A stretch of 64,000 bases of DNA from Cytophagaceae bacterium (GTDB lineage Bacteria > Bacteroidota > Bacteroidia > Cytophagales > Cytophagaceae), in assembly GCA_025455005.1 (NCBI GenBank), contig JALONH010000001.1, forward strand, positions 186,001-250,000, in the 5' to 3' direction. The notes under the pieces were generated by a model. The model saw only the letters and a program-made list of their open reading frames with translations. It was not told the DNA's origin and ran no database searches. How positions within the stretch are numbered: position 1 is the first letter of the stretch; each line of letters starts with the position of its first letter. Both the position numbers and the translations under genes were made by a program. Positions 8,815 to 17,908 of the stretch are shown here, piece by piece.

Positions 8815-9159
8815 TTATCCTATACGTGGTGGTTGCCAAAAGCCGATAATGTTGCTTTGGGTTTTGGGCGTAATAAAAAATGAAAAATAAGAAGGACGTA
8901 TAACTACGTCCAATACATATCCGATAGTGAAGGGTGAAGGTAATATACCGATACAAACAATGGAGGATGACCAACTTTTAAACGGTAATTGGGTATGCTC
9001 TTTATGAGAAGTAGAATCAGAATAATGGTCTACTAAAAAATCCCAAAATGACATAGATGTATGTTCTTTATAGTGAGAAAGTAATGCAGGTACTTTAAAA
9101 ACCTCATTTGTAAGAGGTAAAATAAGCGTAATTAAGAATATAACCATCCACTTTTTCAC
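8815..9159 (-). CDS. Small exported His-containing protein of the metal efflux operon
   Basis: A 114-residue protein with a GTG start, a signal-peptide-like N-terminus (MKKWMVIFLITLILPLT) and a segment rich in His and acidic residues (HYKEHTSMSFWDFLVDHYSD, then SHKEHTQLPFK). Similar small proteins with an ISFxDFxxxHY...QLPFK pattern precede CusA-type pumps in other Bacteroidota, as I recall. The position 54 bp before the pump and the His residues suggest periplasmic metal binding or sensing, but this is inference. An ATG at 9147 is an alternative start that would spoil the signal peptide. Confidence 0.6.
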   Translation of the reverse strand: MKKWMVIFLITLILPLTNEVFKVPALLSHYKEHTSMSFWDFLVDHYSDSTSHKEHTQLPFKSWSSSIVCIGILPSPFTIGYVLDVVIRPSYFSFFITPKTQSNIIGFWQPPRIG

Positions 9160-9359
9160 ATAACTAAAATAAGGAAATAGTTTAAAATAAGAAACTTAAT
9201 TAAAGTTTTAATTTATAAGGTTACTTTTCTTTTGTTTTATTGTATTGTAAGTATAAACGCATTAAAACCATGAAAAAGATTGTATTTATTCTTACGTACC
9301 CCCTATTTCAAATCGTTTCTGTGTTGAGCTTAATGGTGCAACAATAGGTACTTAGTCCT

Positions 9360-9914
9360 CTAGTATTGAATTCTTGTGCCAAATAAAAATTTACTACCCC
9401 AATAACTATTACCTATTAAGGAACTTTTCACTACACCACTCTGTGCCGTTGCATGGATAAATTGATTATTACCTAAATAAATTCCGGAATGGGTAATAAA
9501 GTATGCGGATGCGTAAGAAGCATAAAAAAATACCATATCTCCCCGTACTAAACTATCGGGATGACCCACTACTTTTCCATACCTGCTTTGTTGGTGTGAC
9601 TGATGGGGTAATTCAATTCCGCACGATTTATGACTGACCATTACCAATCCGGAACAATCTATTCCTTTTTTAGTTGTTCCGCCCATACAATGGCGAACGC
9701 CTAAATAGGATTCAGCTGTTTGTATCACCTTCTCTCTAGAATAGGATGTGGTATCTACCGTTTTTTCGACGCCTTCTTTTTCTAATTGAAGTAGACGCGC
9801 TTTGATGGTTGCATCTTGCATTCGATCAAATACTGCTTGAAATACACTCGGAACCTTTAAAGAAGTAACTACAAAGGAAGTACAAATAAAGATTAAAAAG
9901 ACGTAACGGGCCAT
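9360..9914 (-). CDS. NlpC/P60 family cysteine endopeptidase
   Basis: A 184-residue exported peptidoglycan hydrolase. Residues 1-20 form a signal anchor (MARYVFLIFICTSFVVTS). The NlpC/P60 domain covers roughly 62-180 with catalytic Cys87 in KKGIDCSGLV, His142 in YFITHSGIYLG and a second polar residue His154 in QFIHATAQSG. Enzymes of this family cut gamma-D-Glu-diaminopimelate bonds in stem peptides. The start at 9914 is 2 bp after the HrpB stop, so the two are probably co-transcribed; a longer frame starting inside hrpB would hide the signal peptide and was not used. Confidence 0.88.
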   Translation of the reverse strand: MARYVFLIFICTSFVVTSLKVPSVFQAVFDRMQDATIKARLLQLEKEGVEKTVDTTSYSREKVIQTAESYLGVRHCMGGTTKKGIDCSGLVMVSHKSCGIELPHQSHQQSRYGKVVGHPDSLVRGDMVFFYASYASAYFITHSGIYLGNNQFIHATAQSGVVKSSLIGNSYWGSKFLFGTRIQY

Positions 9915-9916
9915 AT

Positions 9917-12397
9917 TCAATTGGTTGGTTTTCGTTTGACTCCGCGCACTGCTACTGCTGTCCAAGGATCGTCCGGCCACGCGTGTTTAGGGTATCTGTT
10001 TTTTAACTCTTTTTTAACGTCAGAATACGTCGTATTCCAAAAATTTTTCAAGTCTTGCGTTACTTGCACCGGCTTGTATCCCGGAGATAATAAGTGCATC
10101 AACACTTTTACTTTTCCTTGATTCACGGTTGGAGTATCAGCCATCCCAAACACTTCTTGTAACCGAACGGATAAGACCGGTGCGCTACCATCCTGTTGAT
10201 ACTCTATTCGTATGCTTGATCCACTGGGCACATCAATATGAGTGGGTGCATCAGCTGCTAACTTTTGTTGCATCTCCCACGATAAGGTATTCATTAAAAT
10301 GTCGTGTAAAGGCAATTTCAGGATGTCTTCTATCCGTTTAATAGAAGTTAAATAAAGTGAGAGCCAGTCTTCTACGGTTTCAAGTAAATGCTCTGTTGTT
10401 ACATCCGGCCATGGATAATCTTCTTGCCAGCGTTTCAAGGAAAGAATACGGGCTTGCCATTGAAGCACGGTATCATCCCATTGTAGCCAACGTTTACCAT
10501 CCGTTTGTAAAAGTGATAAAAAGACAGCTTGTCGTTTCGCTTCGCTCACGTTCGATAACGCTTGCGCTTTTACCAACAGGTGTCCTATACGCCACTCCTT
10601 TTGTGCTACTATTTTTTCTTTTTGTACATCCCAATGTACCGTCTCTTTTTCTTCTACATAATGGGTCATGGACTCGGGATCAAATGGCGCTGCCAGATAC
10701 ACTCTACCTTCTCCCACTCCTGCATCCATTGCTGCAATGACGATCCATTCTTCTGTTGCTAAAGTATCTTGATCCGGCAATACCGCGGTTCTTCCAAAGG
10801 CTAGTTTGTATCGGGACGACACATCCATTCGCTTTGCCATTCGTTCCGGAAAGGCCATGGCCAGTAGGTTACCTACATCATCCGGATGAAAGGTATAGCG
10901 TCCATTATCGGACGACCATTGCGAACGTGTTTTTTCAAATCGTTGAAAGGTAGTGTTATCCAAAACTCCTCTTGATTGAGATCGTTGTTGTTGAAGTAAA
11001 AGAAGTCGTTCGACTATACTAACCGATCGGATTTGTTTGAACGGATCCCTTTCGTCTAATACAGTCACCAGATCTGCGGCTAAAGGGAGTTGGGATCGTT
11101 TTTTGGCTTCTATTAAAATATTGGCTAACCGTGGATGGGTTGATACTTGAGCTAATTGCTTTCCTTTATCGGTAACTTTTCCAGCTTCATCCAAGGCGCC
11201 TAAACGTTTTAAGACGTCTTTTGCTTGATTCCAATTACCTATTGGAGGAGGCGTAATCCAAGATAATTGTTGAACGTTCGGAATGCCCCAAAGTGCTAAT
11301 TCTAATACTAAAGGACATAAATCCGCTTCTACTATTTCCGGGGTCCGGTTGGGTAGTAATTGGTGTTGTACCGCCGGAGGCCATAATCGGTAGGCTATTC
11401 CGGGGCCCAATCGACCGGCTCTACCTGCTCGCTGTATAGCTGCATCCAAGGTAACACGTTCGGTAACTAAACGACTTAATCCGGCATTGGGATCAAATCG
11501 AGTAACACGACTAAATCCTGTATCCAAAACTACTTTTATACCTTCTATTGTTAAGCTGGTTTCTGCAATTGAGGTAGCCAATACGATTTTTCTTTTCCCA
11601 TACGGATTCGGTCGTAAGGCGGCTTCTTGTTCCTTTAAGCTTAACTCTCCATATAAAGGGGTTATGGCAAAATCGGTCAAGTCATGTGATAAGGACTCTG
11701 ATACCAATAGAATATCGCGAATCGTTGGTAAAAAAACCAAGATATCTCCTTCGGGCACTTCGTTTAAAATTTGTCGAAGTGCTTTTCTGGTTTGATCCGA
11801 AAAGGATAAAGATTTATCCGGAGGGATATAATGGCAGGTGATAGGATACATTTTACCTTCACTACGCACAACAGGAGCATCTTGCAAAAGCGAAGAAAGG
11901 GTTGTCGTATCCAACGTGGCCGACATAACGACCATTTTTAAGTCGTCACGTAACAATTGTTGTATTTCTCGTCCAAGAGCAAGTGCTACATCACCGTGAA
12001 GGGAGCGTTCATGAAACTCATCTAAAAGTAGAATTCCATAAGCATCCAAACTATTGTCTTGTTGCATCATTCGAGTTAGGACACCTTCCGTTACTACTTC
12101 GATTTTAGTAGCACTAGATATTTTAGTTTCCTGTCGAATTCTATAACCTACAGTTTCACCCACAGCTTCTTCTAGATTAGCTGCCAATCGAGCAGCTACC
12201 GACTTTGCCGCTACACGTCTTGGTTCTAATAAGAGGATTTTCTTTTGCGATAGTATAGGATGATGAAGTAAGGCTAAAGGAACTACCGTACTTTTACCTG
12301 CACCGGGAGGTGCTTCTAAAAGTGTAATCGGATGTTGTTGTATGGTTCTCAACAACTCTTCTAACACATCATCGATAGGGTATCCGTAACGTTTCAT
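9917..12397 (-). CDS. hrpB: ATP-dependent RNA helicase HrpB
   Basis: An 826-residue DEAH/RHA-type helicase. Visible motifs: Walker A APPGAGKST at residues 29-37, DEFH in LLLDEFHERSLHGD, motif III MSATLD, and motif VI AAIQRAGRAGRLGPG. The C-terminal HrpB-specific domain ends in NRYPKHAWPDDPWTA, characteristic of this family. Length agrees with E. coli HrpB (about 810-820). The ATG at 12397 is preferred over a TTG two codons upstream. Its cellular role is poorly known even in E. coli; it is not the HrpB regulator of type III secretion. Followed directly by the NlpC/P60 gene. Confidence 0.93.
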   Translation of the reverse strand: MKRYGYPIDDVLEELLRTIQQHPITLLEAPPGAGKSTVVPLALLHHPILSQKKILLLEPRRVAAKSVAARLAANLEEAVGETVGYRIRQETKISSATKIEVVTEGVLTRMMQQDNSLDAYGILLLDEFHERSLHGDVALALGREIQQLLRDDLKMVVMSATLDTTTLSSLLQDAPVVRSEGKMYPITCHYIPPDKSLSFSDQTRKALRQILNEVPEGDILVFLPTIRDILLVSESLSHDLTDFAITPLYGELSLKEQEAALRPNPYGKRKIVLATSIAETSLTIEGIKVVLDTGFSRVTRFDPNAGLSRLVTERVTLDAAIQRAGRAGRLGPGIAYRLWPPAVQHQLLPNRTPEIVEADLCPLVLELALWGIPNVQQLSWITPPPIGNWNQAKDVLKRLGALDEAGKVTDKGKQLAQVSTHPRLANILIEAKKRSQLPLAADLVTVLDERDPFKQIRSVSIVERLLLLQQQRSQSRGVLDNTTFQRFEKTRSQWSSDNGRYTFHPDDVGNLLAMAFPERMAKRMDVSSRYKLAFGRTAVLPDQDTLATEEWIVIAAMDAGVGEGRVYLAAPFDPESMTHYVEEKETVHWDVQKEKIVAQKEWRIGHLLVKAQALSNVSEAKRQAVFLSLLQTDGKRWLQWDDTVLQWQARILSLKRWQEDYPWPDVTTEHLLETVEDWLSLYLTSIKRIEDILKLPLHDILMNTLSWEMQQKLAADAPTHIDVPSGSSIRIEYQQDGSAPVLSVRLQEVFGMADTPTVNQGKVKVLMHLLSPGYKPVQVTQDLKNFWNTTYSDVKKELKNRYPKHAWPDDPWTAVAVRGVKRKPTN

Positions 12398-12612
12398 TAG
12401 CAAAAGAAGGTTGTAAATATACTACTATATTCGGAATACAATATCGTATAGCGTATCGGAAAACCGAACAAGTTTAACGTTAGGTATACCGCTCGATTAG
12501 GTATAAAGCGCCTCTATCAAGGAATAAAAACCTAATATGTATTCATTAAATAACATTGAATTCGACTTACTACCACGTTTTAAAATCCTATGAGAGTCTG
12601 CCATTTAATTCG

Positions 12613-12620
12613 TACCTTTG
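12613..12620 (+). promoter_or_regulatory. Bacteroidota -7 promoter element before era
   Basis: TACCTTTG matches the TAnnTTTG -7 consensus of the Bacteroidota primary sigma factor. It ends only 9 bp before the era ATG at 12630, so transcription would begin about 2-6 bases before the start codon. No clear -33 TTTG was found upstream. Confidence 0.5.
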
Positions 12621-12629
12621 TACTAGTAT

Positions 12630-13526
12630 ATGAATTCTAGAACCGAACATAAGGCAGGTTTTGTTAGCATCGTTGGAAAACCGAACGTAGGTAAGTCTAC
12701 ATTGATGAACCAATTGGTCGGGGAACGTTTGTCGATTATTACGCCAAAAGCTCAAACTACGCGCCATAGAGTCATGGGTATTTTGAGTGGACCGGATTAC
12801 CAAATTATCTATTCGGATACACCGGGTATTATAGAGCCTAAATATGAGTTGCAAAAGTCTATGATGAGTTTTGTCGACTTCTCATTAGAAGATGCGGATA
12901 TGGTTGTTTGGGTGGTCGATTTGACGGATGATACAGAGGCAGAAAAAGTAATCGAGCGATTGCAAAAAGTATCGGTACCGGTTCTGATTGTGTTAAATAA
13001 AATGGATACCAGCGACCAAGCAGCGGTAGTAGCAGCTATGGAAAAATGGAAAGGGTTGTTTCCGAAAGCGGATGCTGTGGTCCCTGTTTCAGCAACGGAA
13101 CAATACAACACACAAGCAGTAATGGATTGGGTATTGGATAAATTACCGGTTCATCCGGCGTATTACGATAAAGAAGAGTTAACCGATCGACCGGAACGCT
13201 TTTTTGCTTCAGAGATGATACGCGAAAAAATATTTGAACTCTATAGTCAAGAAATTCCTTATAGCACGGAAGTGGCCATAGAAAGCTTTAAAGAAGAGAC
13301 GGCTATCATTCGGATACAAGCCGTCATATATGTAGAACGGGATAGTCAAAAAGGAATCATTATAGGCAAAGGAGGGGAGTCTCTAAAAAAGGTAGCTACT
13401 TGGGCTAGGAAATCTATGGAAGCCTTTTTTGGTAAAAAAGTTTTTCTGGAAACCTTTGTTAAAGTTGAAAAAGACTGGCGCAGCAAAGAACGTTCGTTGA
13501 AACAGTTTGGTTATAAATTAGATTAA
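12630..13526 (+). CDS. era: GTPase Era
   Basis: A 298-residue GTPase needed for 16S rRNA maturation and 30S assembly. G1 is GKPNVGKS at residues 16-23, G3 is DTPGI, G4 NKMD, and the C-terminal KH domain is seen in GIIIGKGGESLKKVATWARKSM with the K-F-G-K-K-V-F-L-E end typical of Era, binding the 3' end of 16S rRNA. Length equals E. coli Era. Der follows after 8 bp, a common pairing. The predicted -7 element lies almost against the start codon, suggesting a very short or absent leader. Confidence 0.96.
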   Translation: MNSRTEHKAGFVSIVGKPNVGKSTLMNQLVGERLSIITPKAQTTRHRVMGILSGPDYQIIYSDTPGIIEPKYELQKSMMSFVDFSLEDADMVVWVVDLTDDTEAEKVIERLQKVSVPVLIVLNKMDTSDQAAVVAAMEKWKGLFPKADAVVPVSATEQYNTQAVMDWVLDKLPVHPAYYDKEELTDRPERFFASEMIREKIFELYSQEIPYSTEVAIESFKEETAIIRIQAVIYVERDSQKGIIIGKGGESLKKVATWARKSMEAFFGKKVFLETFVKVEKDWRSKERSLKQFGYKLD

Positions 13527-13534
13527 AATTAAGT

Positions 13535-14842
13535 ATGAATAATATAGTTGCCATTGTGGGCAGACCCAATGTGGGCAAATCCACTTTCTTCAATCGATTG
13601 GTGGGCGAACGACAAGCCATCATGGATGATCAGAGTGGGGTGACGCGCGATAGGCACTATGGCCATTCTGAGTGGTGTGGTAAATATTTTACGGTCATTG
13701 ATACCGGCGGTTATGTAACCGGTTCAGACGATACATTTGAGGCGGAGATTAGACGACAAGTGGACTTAGCCATTCAAGAAGCTACCGTTATTTTATTTTT
13801 AGTGGATGCAGCCGCCGGATTGCATTTTTTGGATGAAGAGTTTGCCAATAAAATTCGACATACAAAAAAACCTATACTGTTGGTCGTCAATAAAGCCGAT
13901 AACAACCATCGTTTACAAATGGCCGGAGAGTTTTATGCTTTGGGTTTGGGTGAAATTTATCCAATCTCCTCCCAAAACGGAACCGGTACGGGTGAACTGT
14001 TGGACGAAGTTATTCGACATTTCGATGATCCGGGAGTGGAGGATCCGGATGCCGGAATCCCTAAAATTTCAATTTTGGGACGGCCAAATGTAGGTAAATC
14101 TTCTTTTGTAAATGCACTTTTAGGAACACAAAGAAGTATAGTAACGGATATAGCCGGAACGACTCGAGATGCCATCAACGCTCGGTATAATTCTTATGGT
14201 CAAGAATTTATAATTGTAGATACTGCCGGTATACGTAAAAAATCAAAAATATCAGAAGACGTGGAGTTTTACTCTACTTTACGTTCCATAAAAGCGTTAG
14301 AAGAGTCGGATGTGTGTGTGGTTTTGTTGGATGCGGAGCGGGGTTTAGAATCTCAAGACATGAACATCATTTGGAATGCGCATAATAATAAAAAGGGATT
14401 AGTCATTTTGGTCAATAAATGGGATTTAATAGAAAAGGACCACAAAACAGCTAAAGCGTTTGAAGATAGGATACGGGAAGGATTGAAGCCCATTCATTAT
14501 CCACCTATTATGTTTATATCTGTGTTAAATAAAGTTCGTCTCTTCCAAGCCGTAGAGGTTATCATGAAAGTGTACGAGAACCGAACTAAGAAAATTGCAA
14601 CTTCTCATTTGAATGATACTATATTGCCGTATATAGAACATTATCCTCCGCCCATTCATAAAGGAAAGCAGGTTAAAATAAAATATTGTACACAATTACC
14701 GACTAGGACCCCAACATTTGCGTTTTTCTGCAATTTACCGCAATATGTAAGCGAATCGTATACACGTTACTTGGAAAACAAGATACGGGAGCACTATGAT
14801 TTTGCCGGCGTACCTATCCAGGTGGTCTATAGAAAAAAGTAA
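13535..14842 (+). CDS. der: Ribosome-associated GTPase Der (EngA)
   Basis: A 435-residue protein with two tandem GTPase domains, the hallmark of Der: first P-loop VGRPNVGKST at residues 8-17 and second LGRPNVGKSS at 181-190, each followed by its own DTGG/DTAG and NKAD/NKWD motifs. The C-terminal KH-like domain (about 350-435) ends YDFAGVPIQVVYRKK, a very typical Der ending. It acts in 50S subunit assembly. Located 8 bp after era in one probable transcription unit. Confidence 0.96.
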   Translation: MNNIVAIVGRPNVGKSTFFNRLVGERQAIMDDQSGVTRDRHYGHSEWCGKYFTVIDTGGYVTGSDDTFEAEIRRQVDLAIQEATVILFLVDAAAGLHFLDEEFANKIRHTKKPILLVVNKADNNHRLQMAGEFYALGLGEIYPISSQNGTGTGELLDEVIRHFDDPGVEDPDAGIPKISILGRPNVGKSSFVNALLGTQRSIVTDIAGTTRDAINARYNSYGQEFIIVDTAGIRKKSKISEDVEFYSTLRSIKALEESDVCVVLLDAERGLESQDMNIIWNAHNNKKGLVILVNKWDLIEKDHKTAKAFEDRIREGLKPIHYPPIMFISVLNKVRLFQAVEVIMKVYENRTKKIATSHLNDTILPYIEHYPPPIHKGKQVKIKYCTQLPTRTPTFAFFCNLPQYVSESYTRYLENKIREHYDFAGVPIQVVYRKK

Positions 14843-14912
14843 AATTAAATTGAGGTTAGGGCGCCTAAACGAATAACATCTTAAAAAAGTTCTAAAAAAT
14901 TGCCCAAGATTC

Positions 14913-14942
14913 TTTTGAATATTGAAATATTAATTAATTTTG
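14913..14942 (+). promoter_or_regulatory. Bacteroidota promoter for the small lipoprotein
   Basis: TTTTG at 14913-14917 and TAATTTTG at 14935-14942, separated by 17 bp, fit the -33/-7 pattern (TTTG and TAnnTTTG). The start codon is 30 bp downstream at 14973. This is one of the few promoters in the window where both boxes are visible. Confidence 0.6.
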
Positions 14943-14972
14943 TGGGTATTAAAGTTAAACTTAATTAAAACT

Positions 14973-15167
14973 ATGAGAAAAGTATTTGCGTTATTAGCTG
15001 TTGCTGCTGTTATGTCTGTAGCATCTTGCGGTGGTTCTAAAACTGAAGGTACTGGTGATTCAGCTGCTGTTGATACAGCTGCAGCTTTAGTTCCAGTTGA
15101 CACAACTCCTGCTATCGTTGATTCAGCTGCTGCTATCGTTGATTCAGCTGCTTCAGTGGTTAAGTAA
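14973..15167 (+). CDS. Small Ala/Asp-rich lipoprotein
   Basis: A 64-residue predicted lipoprotein: Lys-containing signal MRKVFALLAVAAVMSVASC with the lipidated Cys19, then Gly-Gly-Ser and a low-complexity tail of Ala, Val, Asp, Ser and Thr with repeats VDTAAA and IVDSAAAIVDSAA. The DNA repeats nearly exactly (gctatcgttgattcagctgct twice). It has its own promoter and terminator and so is a single-gene unit. Similar tiny Ala-rich lipoproteins are common in Bacteroidota; no function is known to me. The rival TTG start at 14940 would place charged residues before the signal and overlap the promoter. Confidence 0.8.
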   Translation: MRKVFALLAVAAVMSVASCGGSKTEGTGDSAAVDTAAALVPVDTTPAIVDSAAAIVDSAASVVK

Positions 15168-15190
15168 TTTACACCAACCAAGCATTAAAA

Positions 15191-15218
15191 AGACCTCCGC
15201 AATGAGGTCTTTTTTTTT
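15191..15218 (+). terminator. Rho-independent terminator after the small lipoprotein
   Basis: Perfect 7-bp stem AGACCTC/GAGGTCT with a 6-base loop, A run before and nine T after (15210-15218). Confidence 0.9.
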
Positions 15219-15239
15219 GGTACATCCCAGTCTTTTTAT

Positions 15240-15857
15240 ATGAAACGAATGTCGGTACCGGATGCGCTTACTCGCCATGTCCCCCAGACAGCAGCAGCAT
15301 ATTGTATAGAGTTGTGGCAGTTGGGAAAGTTTTCCTTACGAATAACGAAAGACCGACAAACGAAATTAGGCGATTACACATTTGATCCTAAAAACGGACA
15401 ACACACCATTAGTGTCAATCAAGGGTTGAATCGGTATGCATTTTTAATTACCTATTTACATGAAGTAGCACATCTGGTAACCCAATTACGATTTGGAGTT
15501 TCAGTAAAACCACATGGAATAGAGTGGCAATCGGCTTTTAAAGAAATCGTTTTTCCTGTAGCCACTACGGATGTTTTTCCTGAAGAAATACTTAGAGCGT
15601 TGTTTCGGCATATGAAAACACCGGCAGCCAGTTCCTGTAGTGATCTTCAATTACAAAAGGTGTTACATGCTTATGATTCCGATGCTGCGGATTTCGTTTT
15701 CGTTGAAGAATTAATGGTAAATCAACAGTTCCAAATAAAAAAAGATATCTATCGCGTGATAGAAAAAAGTCTTAAAAAATCTATTTGTATACAAGAGTCA
15801 AACCAAAAGAAGTATTATGTTCCGCATGTTATGCGTGTAAAAAAAGTGAAACCCTAA
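15240..15857 (+). CDS. SprT-like zinc metalloprotease
   Basis: A 205-residue protein of the SprT/Spartan fold. The zinc site is HEVAH at residues 74-78 and a third ligand is likely His92 in KPHGIEWQSAF, the spacing usual for SprT-like domains. The segment before it (TISVNQGLN) fits the family beta strand. The C-terminal half (about 125-205) is Lys-rich and poorly defined and lacks the zinc-ribbon cysteines found in some relatives. Eukaryotic relatives cut DNA-protein crosslinks; the bacterial role is not established. It has no signal peptide, so it is cytoplasmic. Confidence 0.8.
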   Translation: MKRMSVPDALTRHVPQTAAAYCIELWQLGKFSLRITKDRQTKLGDYTFDPKNGQHTISVNQGLNRYAFLITYLHEVAHLVTQLRFGVSVKPHGIEWQSAFKEIVFPVATTDVFPEEILRALFRHMKTPAASSCSDLQLQKVLHAYDSDAADFVFVEELMVNQQFQIKKDIYRVIEKSLKKSICIQESNQKKYYVPHVMRVKKVKP

Positions 15858-15867
15858 ATTATTAATT

Positions 15868-16563
15868 ATGAAATTGAAAAGCGTTTTTGTAGTACTTATT
15901 ACATTTTTGTTTAATTATAGTTTTGCCCAAAAAGATAAAGTCGGAATGGGAGTAGAGTATAATACAAGACCTATTTCATCCGAAAAACAAAACGGAATCT
16001 TGATTACACCTACCTATATTTTAGAAGGAGATTATTCTGTACAACTTTCTTTGATCCATCGACATTTGATAGGTATAGGACTAACGAAAGACGGGCCATT
16101 ACGAAAGGAAGAGCTACTTCCAAGAAATGATAATGACGACCCTTATTTGGGCTTAGCAACTACTCAACCTATGGTTGGGTTTAGTTTTTTGTATCATTAT
16201 AGAAAGTTTTTTGCACATGAATATGAGACGATGGGATGGTACGGTGGCACTTTATTACGAGTAAGAAAATATGTAACGGAGATTACATCCTTTGATGAAA
16301 AACCTTTAAATGAAACAATAAGAGATAAAAGTACATGGATTAATTTTGGATATCAAATTGGTTATTTAAAAACGTTTAATTCAAAGTGGATTATTGATAT
16401 ATATGGAGGGCTTGGTTGTCGATTAGAATTTAATAAAGAACATTATGTTGATTTTAATAATTATAGTTATTTAGGGGCCACTACCCCCACTTTTTATGAA
16501 ACTAGAGATAATGCTGTTCGATTTATACTGAACACAGGCATACGCTTAGGATATGCCTTTTAA
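15868..16563 (+). CDS. Exported beta-barrel-like hypothetical protein
   Basis: A 231-residue protein with signal peptide ending SFAQ (cleavage after residue 20) and alternating hydrophobic strands with aromatic residues, ending in GIRLGYAF, an outer-membrane-barrel type C-terminus. Product unknown. It starts 10 bp after the SprT-like gene. It shares size and layout (signal, early GDYSV strand, terminal LG-x-F strand) with the protein at 19880, though direct identity is low by eye. Likely outer-membrane located. Confidence 0.65.
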   Translation: MKLKSVFVVLITFLFNYSFAQKDKVGMGVEYNTRPISSEKQNGILITPTYILEGDYSVQLSLIHRHLIGIGLTKDGPLRKEELLPRNDNDDPYLGLATTQPMVGFSFLYHYRKFFAHEYETMGWYGGTLLRVRKYVTEITSFDEKPLNETIRDKSTWINFGYQIGYLKTFNSKWIIDIYGGLGCRLEFNKEHYVDFNNYSYLGATTPTFYETRDNAVRFILNTGIRLGYAF

Positions 16564-16586
16564 ATGTAAGAGTGATAAATATTGTT

Positions 16587-16640
16587 AAAGGCAGCTATAG
16601 AGACAGATTCTTAAACTTCTTTATAGCTCCTTTAGTATTT
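16587..16640. terminator. Possible bidirectional terminator hairpin
   Basis: Two arms AAAGG-c-AGCTATA (16587-16599) and TATAGCTCCTTT (16622-16633) can pair over 12 bp with one bulged base and a loop of about 22 bases, between the barrel gene and the convergent acyltransferase pseudogene. The T run after it is weak, so termination is not certain. The rest of 16564-16816 holds no recognisable gene. Confidence 0.35.
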
Positions 16641-16816
16641 TCGAATTGTTAAAATGTATTAGTGATAATAGTTACGATAACGTACTATGCCTACTGATTT
16701 ATTTGAATATGAGGGTATACCTATTTCAAATCATTTAATTGCAGTGCATATACTTTTCCTTATACCATTTACTAGTTGTATTCTCAGCTTATGTATAAAG
16801 TGAATAAGTACATGAT

Positions 16817-17908
16817 TTAAACTTTTAAAAATGTTGAATACAAATATTTTTTCACGACGGGAGTCAAGATCACTTCAAATACATATCCCATCATAAAGCT
16901 TATGACATTAGACATTACACAACCTATAAAAAATAAAAGATAAGGAGAATAAACATTTCCCCAATGTGTAACAATAAAATCAAGAGTGGAATAATGTATT
17001 AAATATAAAGTGAACGAATAATTAGCATTCAAACGAATGAGTTGTTCTACTTTCGGATGGAATCGTATATCTTTTACAATATCAATAGACAGGAAAAGTA
17101 TACAAGCCAGGAGCAATGCAAAAATTGGATCGTACGCTGTCATTTTTATATAAGCTCGACCTAGAGCGAAACATACTAAAAGTACAATCAAAAGTAGTTT
17201 GCCTATTTTAGTAAATGTTGCCATAGGAAATGTCTTAGACAATATCCAAACGCCGGCACCCATAAGCCAGAAAGCAGTTAACCCATTTCCTCGGCCGGAC
17301 ACTAGATGGTATAAAGGAGCAATGCTTAGTGCAAATAGAAGTAGTAGGCTAAAAATAGAAATCGATTTTTTCTTCATAATAACGAACACGATATATCCGA
17401 ACCAAATATAAATCCACCATTCAATAGCGAGTGTCCAAAATGTTCTAGCAGAGCCAAAAGAAGTAAAATCTAAAATGTTAATAGATTTCATAAATGGAAA
17501 ATCTTGTAATTGGAAAAGATTTCCTAAAAACGAGGAAAAAGTAAATGCAGTCGTATACTTATAGTTTTCCGGTGCTAATGCAATACTAACACTATCTATA
17601 ACAACAACAAATAACAGGGCCGGTACATAAGCGGTATAGATTCTTGAAAAGCGATCGATTAAATACGATGTATAAGAATAGTCTATTCGAGTTTCAATAT
17701 TTTAAATATAGAAAAGGAAATTAAAAAACCGGAGAGGATAAAAATACAACGACGGCCATATTTTGGATCCAGGGGAAGTTGGGCTCATGTAAAAAGGATG
17801 CGATACCAAAAAAACTAATTCCATGACCAATTACAACCGCTTGAGCGCTAAACCTCTTAATACATCTAAGAATATCGAACTTCCTTTAGGTAGTGTAACC
17901 GGTGACAT
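16817..17908 (-). pseudogene. Acyltransferase 3 (OafA/YrhL family) pseudogene
   Basis: A broken membrane O-acyltransferase of about 363 codons. Reading from an ATG at 17908 (MSPVTLPKGSSIFLDVLRGLA) the frame shifts by one missing base at about 17846-17849, resumes as AQAVVIGHGISFFGIASFL, shifts again by one missing base in a homopolymer at 17740-17744 (ILSGFLISFFYI), then meets an in-frame TAA at 17702-17704 and continues as YLIDRFSRIYTAYVPALLF, FWTLAIEWWIYIW and the remaining membrane helices to the stop at 16817. LRG, IGHG, SGFLI and RIYxA are typical of Acyltransferase 3 proteins, whose members acetylate surface sugars. Three independent lesions argue for true decay, not sequencing error. 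The last 225 codons remain open from an internal ATG at 17491. Confidence 0.85.

Noticed and set aside
9270-9347. Plus-strand 25-codon ORF (MKKIVFILTYPLFQ to VQQ) in the spacer between the efflux operon and the NlpC gene
   Set aside because: Hydrophobic and short, with no clear promoter or terminator; could be chance or the trace of a lost signal peptide.
10357-10740. 127-codon plus-strand ORF inside hrpB
   Set aside because: Antisense shadow of hrpB.
14930-15181. 83-codon minus-strand ORF with TAAESTIAAAESTIA repeats
   Set aside because: Complement of the Ala-rich lipoprotein repeats, which has a proper promoter, signal peptide and terminator on the plus strand.
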